NCBI RefSeq assembly: GCF_013602415.1
Contig: NZ_WPAG02000002.1
Span: 248,001-312,000 of the forward strand
Direction of reading: 5' to 3'
DNA from: Rhodococcus sp. B50
GTDB lineage: Bacteria; Actinomycetota; Actinomycetes; Mycobacteriales; Mycobacteriaceae
Length of the DNA: 64,000 bases
Part shown: positions 25,567 through 34,269 of the stretch, one piece after another
How positions within the stretch are numbered: the stretch's first letter is position 1
Layout: each line of letters opens with the position of its first letter
Program-made: the position numbers and the translations under genes
The notes under the pieces: model-generated
Databases searched by the model: none
Told to the model about the DNA's origin: nothing
Seen by the model: only the letters and a program-made list of their open reading frames with translations

Positions 25567-26456
25567 GCCTGACCGACCGGAGCGATGGCCGAGCAGTCGC
25601 AATGGGGATGACGGAACCATCGCCGCGTGACGATGCGGTGGGTTCGCAGGTCGAGTTCGAGCGTGCGGTCGACTGCCGGAGTGACGGACGCATCGCCGGA
25701 GAGGAACGCTTCGACCTGGCCGACGGCCATCGCCGCGGTCGCCGATGTCACGACGCGACCCGCGTGACCCTGTCGTCCGTACAGTTGGCTCGCCAACCGC
25801 GGCCAGGACGGATCGAGATCGGTCCGCACCAGATCGGCGCAGCGCAGGCAACTGCTCCGCCCCGGAAGCACGAACGGGCCCACGACGCCGCGTCCGTCCC
25901 GGATCCGCACCGCGAGATGGGGGACACGGGCGCGCACGAGCGTGCTCACGAGGTGTGGATCGGGCACCTGCCGGTCGGCGAGCACGACACAGTCGGCGGG
26001 GCCCTGTGGTTCGTCGCCGGACGGCGACCGCACCCACCGCACGTCCCATACCGGAAGATCCTCGACGATCGCCGCGGCAAGCGGACCCGAGCCGTGCACC
26101 CGCACCCGACGCGGGCGCGTGGCACCGGCCGCGGGCACCGGGATCCGGTGGACGACGCCCGTCGCGGTGAGTTCGTCGAGCACCTGCCCGACCGGTTCTG
26201 GCGGGAGGCCGCGCACCGCGGCAGCGTCCAGCACCTCGTCGAGCGTGAGGCGCCCGTCGAGCAGTCGGACGAGGACGCCCAGGTCGAAGCTGTCCATGCC
26301 CTGTGGTGGAACGACGACCGTCGCGGTGTCGGGACCCCAGCCGAGCTGGATGGATCCGTCGGACCGTTCGAGCACGGCCAGTTCCGGATCGACCCGGACA
26401 ACCGCTCGCTCCGGCGGTGCAGGGATCGTGGTCGTCTCGTGCGGTGCGGCGATCAT
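25563..26456 (-). CDS. E1/ThiF-like protein resembling TOMM cyclodehydratase partners
   Basis: A 297-residue protein. The middle contains a degenerate Rossmann segment VRVHGSGPLAAAIVEDL (about residue 118) and FVLPGRSSCLRCADLVRTD (about 197); the C-terminus has HPHCDCSAI. The CxxC and CxC pairs could be a structural zinc site like those of ThiF/E1 proteins and the C-protein of thiazole/oxazole-modified peptide systems. An N-terminal winged-helix-like region (LLDGRLTLDEVLDAA) resembles a peptide-binding domain. No YcaO or precursor peptide gene is visible nearby. It is coupled to the AarF kinase; a counterpart sits in the same place in mycobacteria (Rv3196-like). Function unknown. Confidence 0.7.
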   Translation of the reverse strand: MIAAPHETTTIPAPPERAVVRVDPELAVLERSDGSIQLGWGPDTATVVVPPQGMDSFDLGVLVRLLDGRLTLDEVLDAAAVRGLPPEPVGQVLDELTATGVVHRIPVPAAGATRPRRVRVHGSGPLAAAIVEDLPVWDVRWVRSPSGDEPQGPADCVVLADRQVPDPHLVSTLVRARVPHLAVRIRDGRGVVGPFVLPGRSSCLRCADLVRTDLDPSWPRLASQLYGRQGHAGRVVTSATAAMAVGQVEAFLSGDASVTPAVDRTLELDLRTHRIVTRRWFRHPHCDCSAIAPVGQA

Positions 26457-26551
26457 GGAGACAGCCTGACAGCGCCTGCACCCGCGGACCGCTCACGAGG
26501 AGGAGTTGTCCACAGGGCGGGCGTGTCGGTCGCCCACCGGCGAGGGCCGAT

Positions 26552-27997
26552 CTACGAGGTGCTGTCGTCTCCGGGACGATCCTCGCCGGGTCCGTCCTCG
26601 GCGGCCCGATCGCGTTCGGCCTGCTCGCGTTCCATCGTCGCCTGCAACTGGGCGATCGGATCCTCGAAGGCCCCGGTGCCGCCGCCGATCACGCGGTCGA
26701 CGAAGGCCGCCGGGTTGTCGAGATCCGACGAGTCCGGCAGCAGGTCGGGGTGTTCCCACACGTGGTCGCGAGCGTCGGTGCCGGCGTCGGTGGTCAGGCG
26801 GCGCCAGAGCGCGGCGGCCTCGCGAACCTTCCGCGGCCGGAGTTCGAGACCGACGAGCGTGGCGAAGGTCTGTTCGGCCGGTCCGCCCGTGGCACGGCGC
26901 CGCCGCAGCGTCTCGGTCAGCGCCGATGCACCCGGCAACCGCTCGCCGAGCGCGTCCGCGACGACCGTTTCGACCCACCCTTCGACGAGCGCGAGCATCG
27001 TCTCGAGCCGTTCGAGTGCGGCCTTCTGTTCCGGGGTGGTCTGCGGTTCGAAGGCGCCTTGCTTGAGGATCTCCTCGAGTTTGGACGGGTCGCTGAGCGC
27101 CGACGGGTCGAGGCCCTGCGCGAGATCCTCGATCGACGACATGTCCATTCGGATTCCGCGCGCGTACTCCTCGACGGTTGCCAGCATCCGCTGACGCAAC
27201 CACGGCACGTGGCTGTAGAGGCGCTGGTGAGCGGCTTCGCGTGCGGCGAGGAAGACGAGCACTTCCTGGGCGGGCTGCTCGAGTCCCTCACCGAAGCTCT
27301 CGACCGCGGCCGGCAGCAGAGCGGCGGTACCTTCCGGCCCGAGCGGGAGTCCGATGTCGGTGGAGGTGAGCACTTCCTTCGACAGCTGACCGAGTGCCTG
27401 GCCGAGCTGGGAACCGAAGGCGACCCCGCCCATCTGGGAGAACATGCCCATCATGGGTCCGGCCATCGCGCGGGCCTCCTCGGGCAGACCGCTCAGCATC
27501 ATGCCGTTGACCTGTTCGGCGATCGGGTCGCACAGGCGCTTCCACGTCTCGAGGGTGTTGTCGAGCCAATCGATAGGTGTCCATGCGACGGCCTTCGACG
27601 CACCCGCGGGCAGCGTGGTGGCCGCGTCGAGCCACAGTTCGGCGAGACGCGCGGCGTCGGCCACGGCGTCGGCGGTGCGGGGGGAGACCGGTGTCACGGA
27701 CCCGATCTGCTGACGTGCGAGTTTCGTCGCGATGTCGTAGTTGACCGGACCCGAGCCGCCGCCGGAACCCATGGCGCTGCCCATACCGGAGAGCATCTGT
27801 CCGAACTGGCTGAGCATCTGACCGAACTGCGCGGGATCGAAGCCCTGACCGCCGAACGGGTTGTCGCCTCCGCCACTGCCGGGAAGTCCGAATCCGAAGG
27901 GGATACCGCCACCGGAGCCGCCGCTACCGGATCCCTCGTCCTTCTTGCGGTCGGGGTCGTCGTCGGGATTCGAGAATCCGAAGGGCGTGTCGCTCAT
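26552..27997 (-). CDS. Zinc-dependent metalloprotease-like protein (DUF2342 zincin)
   Basis: 481 residues. A Gly/Pro/Phe-rich N-terminus (residues 1-90, repeated QFGQMLS units) is followed by a mostly helical zincin-like domain with the conserved FLAAREAAHQRLYSHVPWL (about residue 240) and VEGWVETVVADAL (about 340), then an acidic C-terminus. Proteins of this family are annotated as zincin-like metallopeptidases or F420-associated, but activity has not been established to my knowledge. Gene order matches Rv3195 in M. tuberculosis. It lies 95 bp downstream of the E1-like gene and divergent from the Lon-like gene. Confidence 0.8.
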   Translation of the reverse strand: MSDTPFGFSNPDDDPDRKKDEGSGSGGSGGGIPFGFGLPGSGGGDNPFGGQGFDPAQFGQMLSQFGQMLSGMGSAMGSGGGSGPVNYDIATKLARQQIGSVTPVSPRTADAVADAARLAELWLDAATTLPAGASKAVAWTPIDWLDNTLETWKRLCDPIAEQVNGMMLSGLPEEARAMAGPMMGMFSQMGGVAFGSQLGQALGQLSKEVLTSTDIGLPLGPEGTAALLPAAVESFGEGLEQPAQEVLVFLAAREAAHQRLYSHVPWLRQRMLATVEEYARGIRMDMSSIEDLAQGLDPSALSDPSKLEEILKQGAFEPQTTPEQKAALERLETMLALVEGWVETVVADALGERLPGASALTETLRRRRATGGPAEQTFATLVGLELRPRKVREAAALWRRLTTDAGTDARDHVWEHPDLLPDSSDLDNPAAFVDRVIGGGTGAFEDPIAQLQATMEREQAERDRAAEDGPGEDRPGDDSTS

Positions 27998-28060
27998 GCA
28001 TCCAACGGTACAAGGCCTGCGGAGGCGGGACCGGCCTCGTGGTCACGCTGACGGCGAACA

Positions 28061-28123
28061 CGGCGTGGTACGCCCTGATACTGCGGCGTGGTACGTCCTG
28101 ATACTGCGGCGTGGTACGCGAGG
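28061..28123. repeat. 23-bp tandem repeats in a divergent promoter region
   Basis: Two near-identical 23-bp units (28061-28083 and 28084-28106, one base different) and a 17-bp partial third (28107-28123). Each begins CGGCGTGGTACG. A further direct repeat, CGTGGTCACGCTGA, flanks them at about 28038 and 28132. They fill the 181-bp gap between the divergent zincin and Lon-like genes. Confidence 0.8.
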
Positions 28124-28178
28124 GGACACGGCGTGGTCACGCTGAGGGTGGGTGTCGGCCGACCGCTACCCTGGCCGG

Positions 28179-29204
28179 GTGAATCGTCGCTACGTCCTGC
28201 CGCTCGCGCTCGTGCTCCCGATCCTCGTCATCGTGGTCGTGGCGTTCAACGTCCGGGCGCCGTACGTGGCGCTCGGCCCCGGCCCCGTCTTCGACACACT
28301 CGGCGAGGTCGAGGGCACGCCGGTCGTCGCGCTCGACGGGATCGAAGCGGACGAGACCGAGGGCAGTCTGTACATGACGACGGTCGGGGTGACCGACAAT
28401 CTCACCCTCGCGCAGACCGTCACCGCCTGGCTCAGCGGACGGTACGGTGTCGCTCCGCGCGAACAGGTCTATCCGCCCGACCGCAGCAAGGACGAGGTGC
28501 AGGCCGTCGACCAGGCGCAGTTCGCCCAATCGGAACGGTCCGCCGAACTCGCCGCCCTGCACTATCTCGACCTGCCGGTGACCCTGCGGATCGCCGAGGT
28601 GGGCCAGGACGCCCCGGCCTCCGGGGTGCTCGAACCGGGCGACCGGATCGTCGCCGTCGGCGGCGAAGCGATGCGCACGGCCGGCCAGGTCCAGCGCGCG
28701 GTCGGCGAGGTCGCGCCGGGCGAGTCGGTGGACATCACCGTCGTGCGCGGCGACGCCGAGGAGTCGTTCGACGTTCCGGTCGGTCCTCGGCCCGGCGACG
28801 CGGACAAGGGTTTCCTGGGTATTGCGACCGAGGAGGTTCCCGAGGTGCCCTTCGAGGTCACCTTCAACCTGGCCGACATCGGGGGCCCGTCCGCGGGCCT
28901 GATGTTCAGTCTGGCTGTCGTGGACAAGCTCAGCCCGGGTCTGCTCAACGGCGGACTCAGCGTCGCCGGTACCGGCACGATCGACTCGGACGGTGTCGTC
29001 GGGCCGATCGGCGGGATCACTCACAAGCTCACCGCGGCGTCGGAGGACGGCGCGACCGTCTTCCTGGTTCCGGCCGAGAACTGCGCGGAGGCGCTGAGCG
29101 GCGCCCCCGAGGGGGTTCAGCTCGTGAAGGTCGACACGCTCGAGGGTGCGATCGACGCGCTGGAGGCGATCACGGACGGGCGCGACGCGCCGGCCTGCAG
29201 CTGA
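28179..29204 (+). CDS. Membrane-anchored PDZ and Lon-like (S16) serine protease
   Basis: 341 residues. One N-terminal membrane helix (YVLPLALVLPILVIVVVAF), a PDZ domain (about residues 130-205, ASGVLEPGDRIVAVGG), then a Lon-type catalytic domain with the Ser in GGPSAGLMFSLAVVD (about 237) and the Lys in GGITHKLTAA (about 281). Homologous to Rv3194c, a secreted-side PDZ protease. GTG 28179 was preferred to the upstream frame start at 28152 because the signal anchor starts directly after it. Likely role: quality control or processing outside the membrane. Confidence 0.88.
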   Translation: MNRRYVLPLALVLPILVIVVVAFNVRAPYVALGPGPVFDTLGEVEGTPVVALDGIEADETEGSLYMTTVGVTDNLTLAQTVTAWLSGRYGVAPREQVYPPDRSKDEVQAVDQAQFAQSERSAELAALHYLDLPVTLRIAEVGQDAPASGVLEPGDRIVAVGGEAMRTAGQVQRAVGEVAPGESVDITVVRGDAEESFDVPVGPRPGDADKGFLGIATEEVPEVPFEVTFNLADIGGPSAGLMFSLAVVDKLSPGLLNGGLSVAGTGTIDSDGVVGPIGGITHKLTAASEDGATVFLVPAENCAEALSGAPEGVQLVKVDTLEGAIDALEAITDGRDAPACS

Positions 29205-29250
29205 TCCCACCGGTCGCCGGGGAGGACCGACAGCCCGAGCAGGCGACAGC

Positions 29251-29856
29251 TCAGTAGTCGTCGTCGCTCGCCTCGAGCGTCGCGTACAGCGCCGCCACGA
29301 TGTGTGGGGCGAGGTTGTCGTAGGTCCGCAGTTCGGCGCCCGCGAACGGATCGTCGTCGTCGAGGGGACGCAGCTGGAGGAGCGAGAGCGACGGCCCGTC
29401 GCGCAGCACTGCGGAGATGAGTCGGGCGGCGCGGCGTTCCGGGTGCCTGTGCGCGGCGAGTCGTGCCGCCTCGTCGGCTGCGTGGGCGTCGGCGAGCAGC
29501 GGCGCGAAGGCGTCGTCGAGTTCGTTCTCGGCGCTCGGCGGTAGCACGACCACCTCCTGTACGAGCGCGCACCCGGCGACCGAGCCGGGCCAGGTGGTGG
29601 TGGCGAGGAACTCCTCGAGTGCGGGACTGCCGCCCTCGACGTCGTCGGGGAACGATTCCTGCGCGATCGGGGTGTACTCGTGACCTTCGTCGAGTTGCTC
29701 GGCGAGGGTGGGTTCGGCCGCTGCGAGAAGCACGGTCGGGACGAGCGCGAACATCACGGGAGGGCGGTCCCAACCGTCCGCATCCGCGAAATCGATGATC
29801 TCGTGGACGGCGCGCGCGAGTGCTTGTTCGGAAGGTACGGGAAGACGTTGGCTCAC
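29251..29856 (-). CDS. PPA1309-family protein
   Basis: A 201-residue acidic, soluble protein with the family pattern RAVHEIIDFADADGWDRPP at the N-terminus and ERRAARLISAVLRDGPS and YDNLAPHIVAALY near the C-terminus. Function unknown. It is conserved in actinobacteria beside the UPF0182 membrane protein, which is divergent from it here. ATG 29856. Confidence 0.8.
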   Translation of the reverse strand: MSQRLPVPSEQALARAVHEIIDFADADGWDRPPVMFALVPTVLLAAAEPTLAEQLDEGHEYTPIAQESFPDDVEGGSPALEEFLATTTWPGSVAGCALVQEVVVLPPSAENELDDAFAPLLADAHAADEAARLAAHRHPERRAARLISAVLRDGPSLSLLQLRPLDDDDPFAGAELRTYDNLAPHIVAALYATLEASDDDY

Positions 29857-29931
29857 CGGCCTATCCTGGCACCCGTACGCGGGTGTGCGCTGCCGGACCT
29901 GCGTCGTGCGACCCCCGCTACGAGGATTCCG

Positions 29932-29937
29932 TAGAGT
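29932..29937 (+). promoter_or_regulatory. Candidate -10 element for the UPF0182 gene
   Basis: TAGAGT fits the actinobacterial TANNNT -10 consensus and lies 112 bp upstream of the GTG start. No convincing -35 is visible. Confidence 0.35.
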
Positions 29938-30048
29938 GGGGCGAAACGGTCACTCCGTGAGAACGAGGCGTGTTCGCACACGTTCGTCGAGCGCGAGATG
30001 TACAGATGCGGTGCGTTCGCGCCGCCGGACGAGTTGGGAGCGTGGCAC

Positions 30049-33000
30049 GTGGGCATGAGGCCCCCGACCGGAGTACCTACATTGTCGAAGCGGAGCAGAG
30101 TTCTGCTGATCCTGGCAGTGGTGGCGGCTGTGCTGCTCCTGCTGGGACCGCGGTTGGTGGACACTTACACCAACTGGCTCTGGTTCGGCGAGGTCGACTT
30201 CCGGGACGTTTACGTCAAAGTTCTCCTGACCCGGATCGCACTGTTCCTGGTGGTCGGGTTGTTCATCGGCGGTGTCGTCTGGCTCGCGATGCTGCTCGCC
30301 TACCGGTCGCGCCCGGTCTTCGTGCCGACTACGGGTCCCAACGATCCGGTGGCGCGCTATCGCACCACCGTGATGACCCGCATGCGTGCCTTCGGGATCG
30401 GCATCCCGGTCGTCCTGGGTGTGCTGTCGGGCCTGGTCGCCCAGGCCGGCTGGGTCACCGTGCAGATGTTCTTCAACGGCGGCGATTTCGGCACCACCGA
30501 TCCGCAGTTCGGCCTCGACGTCGGCTTCTACGCCTTCGACCTGCCGTTCTACCGTTTCGTGCTCAACTGGTTCTTCGTCGCGATCGTGCTCGGGTTCATC
30601 GCGAACCTGGTCACGCACTACATCTTCGGCGGAATCCGTCTCGCCGGTCGCGGCGGAAGCATGTCGACGGCCTCGCGTGTCCAGCTCGCCGTCCTCGCCG
30701 GTCTGTTCGTCGCGTTCAAGGCGGTCGCCTACTGGCTCGACCGCTACGAATTGCTCTGGAGCAGCCGCAAGGAACCGACCTTCACAGGCGGTGGCTTCAC
30801 CGACATCAACGCGGTCCTGCCCGCCAAGCTGATCCTCCTCGCGATCGCCGTCATCTGCGCGATCGCATTCTTCGCCGCGATCTTCCTGCGCGACCTGCGG
30901 ATTCCTGCGCTCGCGACAGCGTTGCTCGTGCTCTCGTCGATCCTCGTCGGTGCGGTGTACCCGCTCATGGTCGAGCAGTTCTCGGTCCGCCCGAACGCTG
31001 CCGACAAGGAGAGCGAGTACATCGAGCGCAACATCGCCGCGACCCGCGAGGCGTACGGCATCACCGACGACAAGGTGACCTACGAGGACTATCCGGGCGT
31101 GGGCACCACCTCACCCGAGAGCATCCCGGCCGACATCACCACGATCGCGAACGCCCGCCTGCTCGACCCGAACGTGCTTCCCCGTACGTTCACGCAGCAG
31201 ACCCAGCTGAAGAACTTCTACGGCTATCCCGAGTCGCTCGACATCGACCGGTACGAGCTCGACGGTCGTATGGAGGACTACATCGTCGCGGCGCGTGAGC
31301 TCTCACCCACGAGCCTGACCGGCAACCAGACCGACTGGATCAACCGCCACACCGTGTACACGCACGGCAACGGTCTCGTCGCAGCGCCGGCCAACCGCGT
31401 GAACGCCGCCGCGAGTGCCTCGGCGGAGGAGGCCGCGAACAGCAACAGCGGCTATCCCGTCTACTTCGTCAGCGACCTGGCGTCGCTCGCCGCGGAGAAC
31501 CAGGTCATCCCCGTCGAGCAGCCCCGCATCTACTACGGCGAGGTCATCGCGGAAGCCGATCCGGACTACGCGATCGTCGGCAACAGCGCCGATTCGTCCG
31601 GACCGCGCGAGTACGACACCGACACCGAGAAGTACACCTATACAGGTTCGGGCGGCGTCGACATCGGCAACTGGTTCAACCGCCTGGCTTTCGCCGCGAA
31701 GTACGGCGAGCGCAACATCCTGTTCTCGAGCGCCATCGGCAGCGATTCGAAGATCCTCTTCAACCGCGACCCGCGTGAGCGCGTGACCAAGGTCGCCCCG
31801 TGGCTGACCGCCGACGGCGACGCCTACCCGGCGGCGATCGACGGCCGCATCAAGTGGGTCGTCGACGCGTACACCACGCTCGACTACTACCCCTATGCGC
31901 AGCGTGCGTCGCTCGAGGGACTCGTCGAGGACAGCATCGACCAGAACACCGGCAGACTGCTTCCGCGCAAGGAGGTCTCCTACATCCGCAACTCGGTCAA
32001 GGCCACGGTCGACGCGTACGACGGCACCGTCACGCTCTACCAGGTCGACGAGCAGGATCCGGTCCTGAAGGCGTGGATGGGGGTCTTCCCCGATGCGGTG
32101 ACCCCGCAGGACCAGATCTCCGACGAGTTGCGCGCGCACTTCCGGTACCCGGAGGATCTGTTCAAGGTGCAGCGCGAGATGCTCGCGAAGTACCACGTCG
32201 ACGACCCGCGCGAGTTCTTCACGAACAACGCGTTCTGGTCGGTGCCGGCCGATCCGACGGTCGACACCAGCGCGAACCAACCGCCCTACTACCTGTTGAT
32301 GGGCGATCGTGAGACGGCGGATCCGCGGTTCCGCCTCACCTCGGCGATGGTGGGCTACAACCGGCAGTTCCTGTCGGCGTACATCTCGGTCGAATCCGAT
32401 CCCGAGGACTACGGCAAGTTCACGATCCTGCAGCTCCCGACGGATACGCAGACCTTCGGTCCGGAGCAGACCCAGAACGCGATGATCTCCGACACCCGAG
32501 TGGCCTCCGAACGGACCCTCCTCGAACGGTCCAACCGGATCCAGTACGGCAACCTGCTCACCTTGCCCATCGCGGACGGCGGCATCCTGTACGTCCAGCC
32601 GATGTACACCGAACGCAACGCGACGGCGGGCAGCACGTCGACCTTCCCGCAGCTGTCGCGTGTGCTCGTCAGCTATCGGGAGCCGGGTGCCAGCGGCGGC
32701 GTCCGGATCGGTTACGCGCCCACTCTCGCAGGGGCACTCGACCAGGTCTTCGGATCCGGTGTCGGCGACGCGGCCACCGCTCCCGGTGGTGAGGCGCTGC
32801 CGACGGCCGAGGTCGAGGACGAGACGCGGGGTGAGGTGATCGAGGGCACCACGGACGAGAACCGGCCTGCCGATCAGCAGCAACAGCAGCCGGCTGCGCC
32901 GGCTCCGACCGCGCCGGCGAACCGCGATGCTGCGGTCGCCGAACTCGACTCGGCGCTCGCGGAGCTGTCCAACGCTCAGACCAGCGGCGATTTCGAGGCC

Positions 33001-33063
33001 TACGGGCGTGCGCTGCGACGGGTGCAGCAGGCGGTCGACGCCTACGAGTCCACCGGCGGCTGA
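30049..33063 (+). CDS. UPF0182 large integral membrane protein
   Basis: A 1004-residue protein with about seven membrane helices in the first 330 residues (for example 18-38, 62-85, 115-140, 170-192), then a large extracytoplasmic domain with many aromatic and Asp/Tyr-rich segments (DYYPYAQRASLEGLV, PPYYLLMGD). A Gln/Pro/Ala-rich linker and a short helical tail (about 935-1004) follow. Homologous to Rv3193c; function unknown. GTG 30049 has GGGAG 8 bp upstream and gives the GMRPPT start seen in the family; upstream in-frame ATG 29998 is less likely. Confidence 0.85.
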   Translation: MGMRPPTGVPTLSKRSRVLLILAVVAAVLLLLGPRLVDTYTNWLWFGEVDFRDVYVKVLLTRIALFLVVGLFIGGVVWLAMLLAYRSRPVFVPTTGPNDPVARYRTTVMTRMRAFGIGIPVVLGVLSGLVAQAGWVTVQMFFNGGDFGTTDPQFGLDVGFYAFDLPFYRFVLNWFFVAIVLGFIANLVTHYIFGGIRLAGRGGSMSTASRVQLAVLAGLFVAFKAVAYWLDRYELLWSSRKEPTFTGGGFTDINAVLPAKLILLAIAVICAIAFFAAIFLRDLRIPALATALLVLSSILVGAVYPLMVEQFSVRPNAADKESEYIERNIAATREAYGITDDKVTYEDYPGVGTTSPESIPADITTIANARLLDPNVLPRTFTQQTQLKNFYGYPESLDIDRYELDGRMEDYIVAARELSPTSLTGNQTDWINRHTVYTHGNGLVAAPANRVNAAASASAEEAANSNSGYPVYFVSDLASLAAENQVIPVEQPRIYYGEVIAEADPDYAIVGNSADSSGPREYDTDTEKYTYTGSGGVDIGNWFNRLAFAAKYGERNILFSSAIGSDSKILFNRDPRERVTKVAPWLTADGDAYPAAIDGRIKWVVDAYTTLDYYPYAQRASLEGLVEDSIDQNTGRLLPRKEVSYIRNSVKATVDAYDGTVTLYQVDEQDPVLKAWMGVFPDAVTPQDQISDELRAHFRYPEDLFKVQREMLAKYHVDDPREFFTNNAFWSVPADPTVDTSANQPPYYLLMGDRETADPRFRLTSAMVGYNRQFLSAYISVESDPEDYGKFTILQLPTDTQTFGPEQTQNAMISDTRVASERTLLERSNRIQYGNLLTLPIADGGILYVQPMYTERNATAGSTSTFPQLSRVLVSYREPGASGGVRIGYAPTLAGALDQVFGSGVGDAATAPGGEALPTAEVEDETRGEVIEGTTDENRPADQQQQQPAAPAPTAPANRDAAVAELDSALAELSNAQTSGDFEAYGRALRRVQQAVDAYESTGG

Positions 33064-33100
33064 TCCGGGAACGAATCGGACAGGACGGAATCGGATACGA

Positions 33101-33132
33101 CGAAGGCCCGCGGTTCGCACCGCGGGCCTTCG
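33101..33132. terminator. Strong bidirectional terminator
   Basis: A 13-bp perfect stem CGAAGGCCCGCGG / CCGCGGGCCTTCG with a 6-base loop, followed by TTGCGTTC. It lies between the convergent UPF0182 and Rpf-like genes. Confidence 0.88.
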
Positions 33133-33156
33133 TTGCGTTCGTCGAGGCGGTCGGTG

Positions 33157-34020
<864 letters not shown>

Positions 34021-34102
34021 ATGACGGAACTGTGAACCGGGCCACCCGCGGGGGTCTCGATGCGAGTTGTGGACGCGGCGGATCCACGTCCGACGAGGCG
34101 AT

Positions 34103-34132
34103 TTGCTTTCCGTTTCTGCGCTCGTGTAAGTT
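34103..34132 (+). promoter_or_regulatory. Promoter of the initiator tRNA gene
   Basis: -35 TTGCTT (34103-34108), an 18-bp spacer and -10 TAAGTT (34127-34132) place the start of transcription about 5 bp before the tRNA. Confidence 0.6.
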
Positions 34133-34143
34133 CGTTCATGCAA

Positions 34144-34220
34144 CGCGGGGTGGAGCAGCTCGGTAGCTCGCTGGGCTCATAACCCAGAGGTCGCAGGTTC
34201 AAATCCTGTCCCCGCTACCA
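34144..34220 (+). tRNA. Initiator tRNA-fMet (CAT)
   Basis: A full cloverleaf with encoded CCA. The anticodon CAT is at 34178-34180. Two hallmarks identify the initiator: the first acceptor pair is unpaired (C1 opposite T72), and the anticodon stem ends in three G-C pairs (GGG/CCC). The T-loop is TTCAAAT. Confidence 0.93.
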
Positions 34221-34223
34221 CCA

Positions 34224-34256
34224 CGAAGGCCGGTCGTCTCGGACGACCGGCCTTCG
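34224..34256. terminator. Terminator after tRNA-fMet
   Basis: A 15-bp perfect stem (34224-34238 with 34242-34256) closed by a TCG loop and followed by TTCGTTCG. It also lies just past the stop of the acyl-CoA ligase on the other strand, so it probably serves both. Confidence 0.9.
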
Positions 34257-34269
34257 TTCGTTCGAGGGC

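Noticed and set aside
24241..26496. 751-codon continuous frame through aarF and beyond
   Set aside because: The E1-like gene in another frame covers 25563-26456 with clear Cys motifs; AarF starts at 25566.
26506..26514. DnaA-box-like TTGTCCACA between the E1-like and zincin genes
   Set aside because: A single box without a cluster or AT-rich unwinding region, and far from dnaA/dnaN genes; probably chance.
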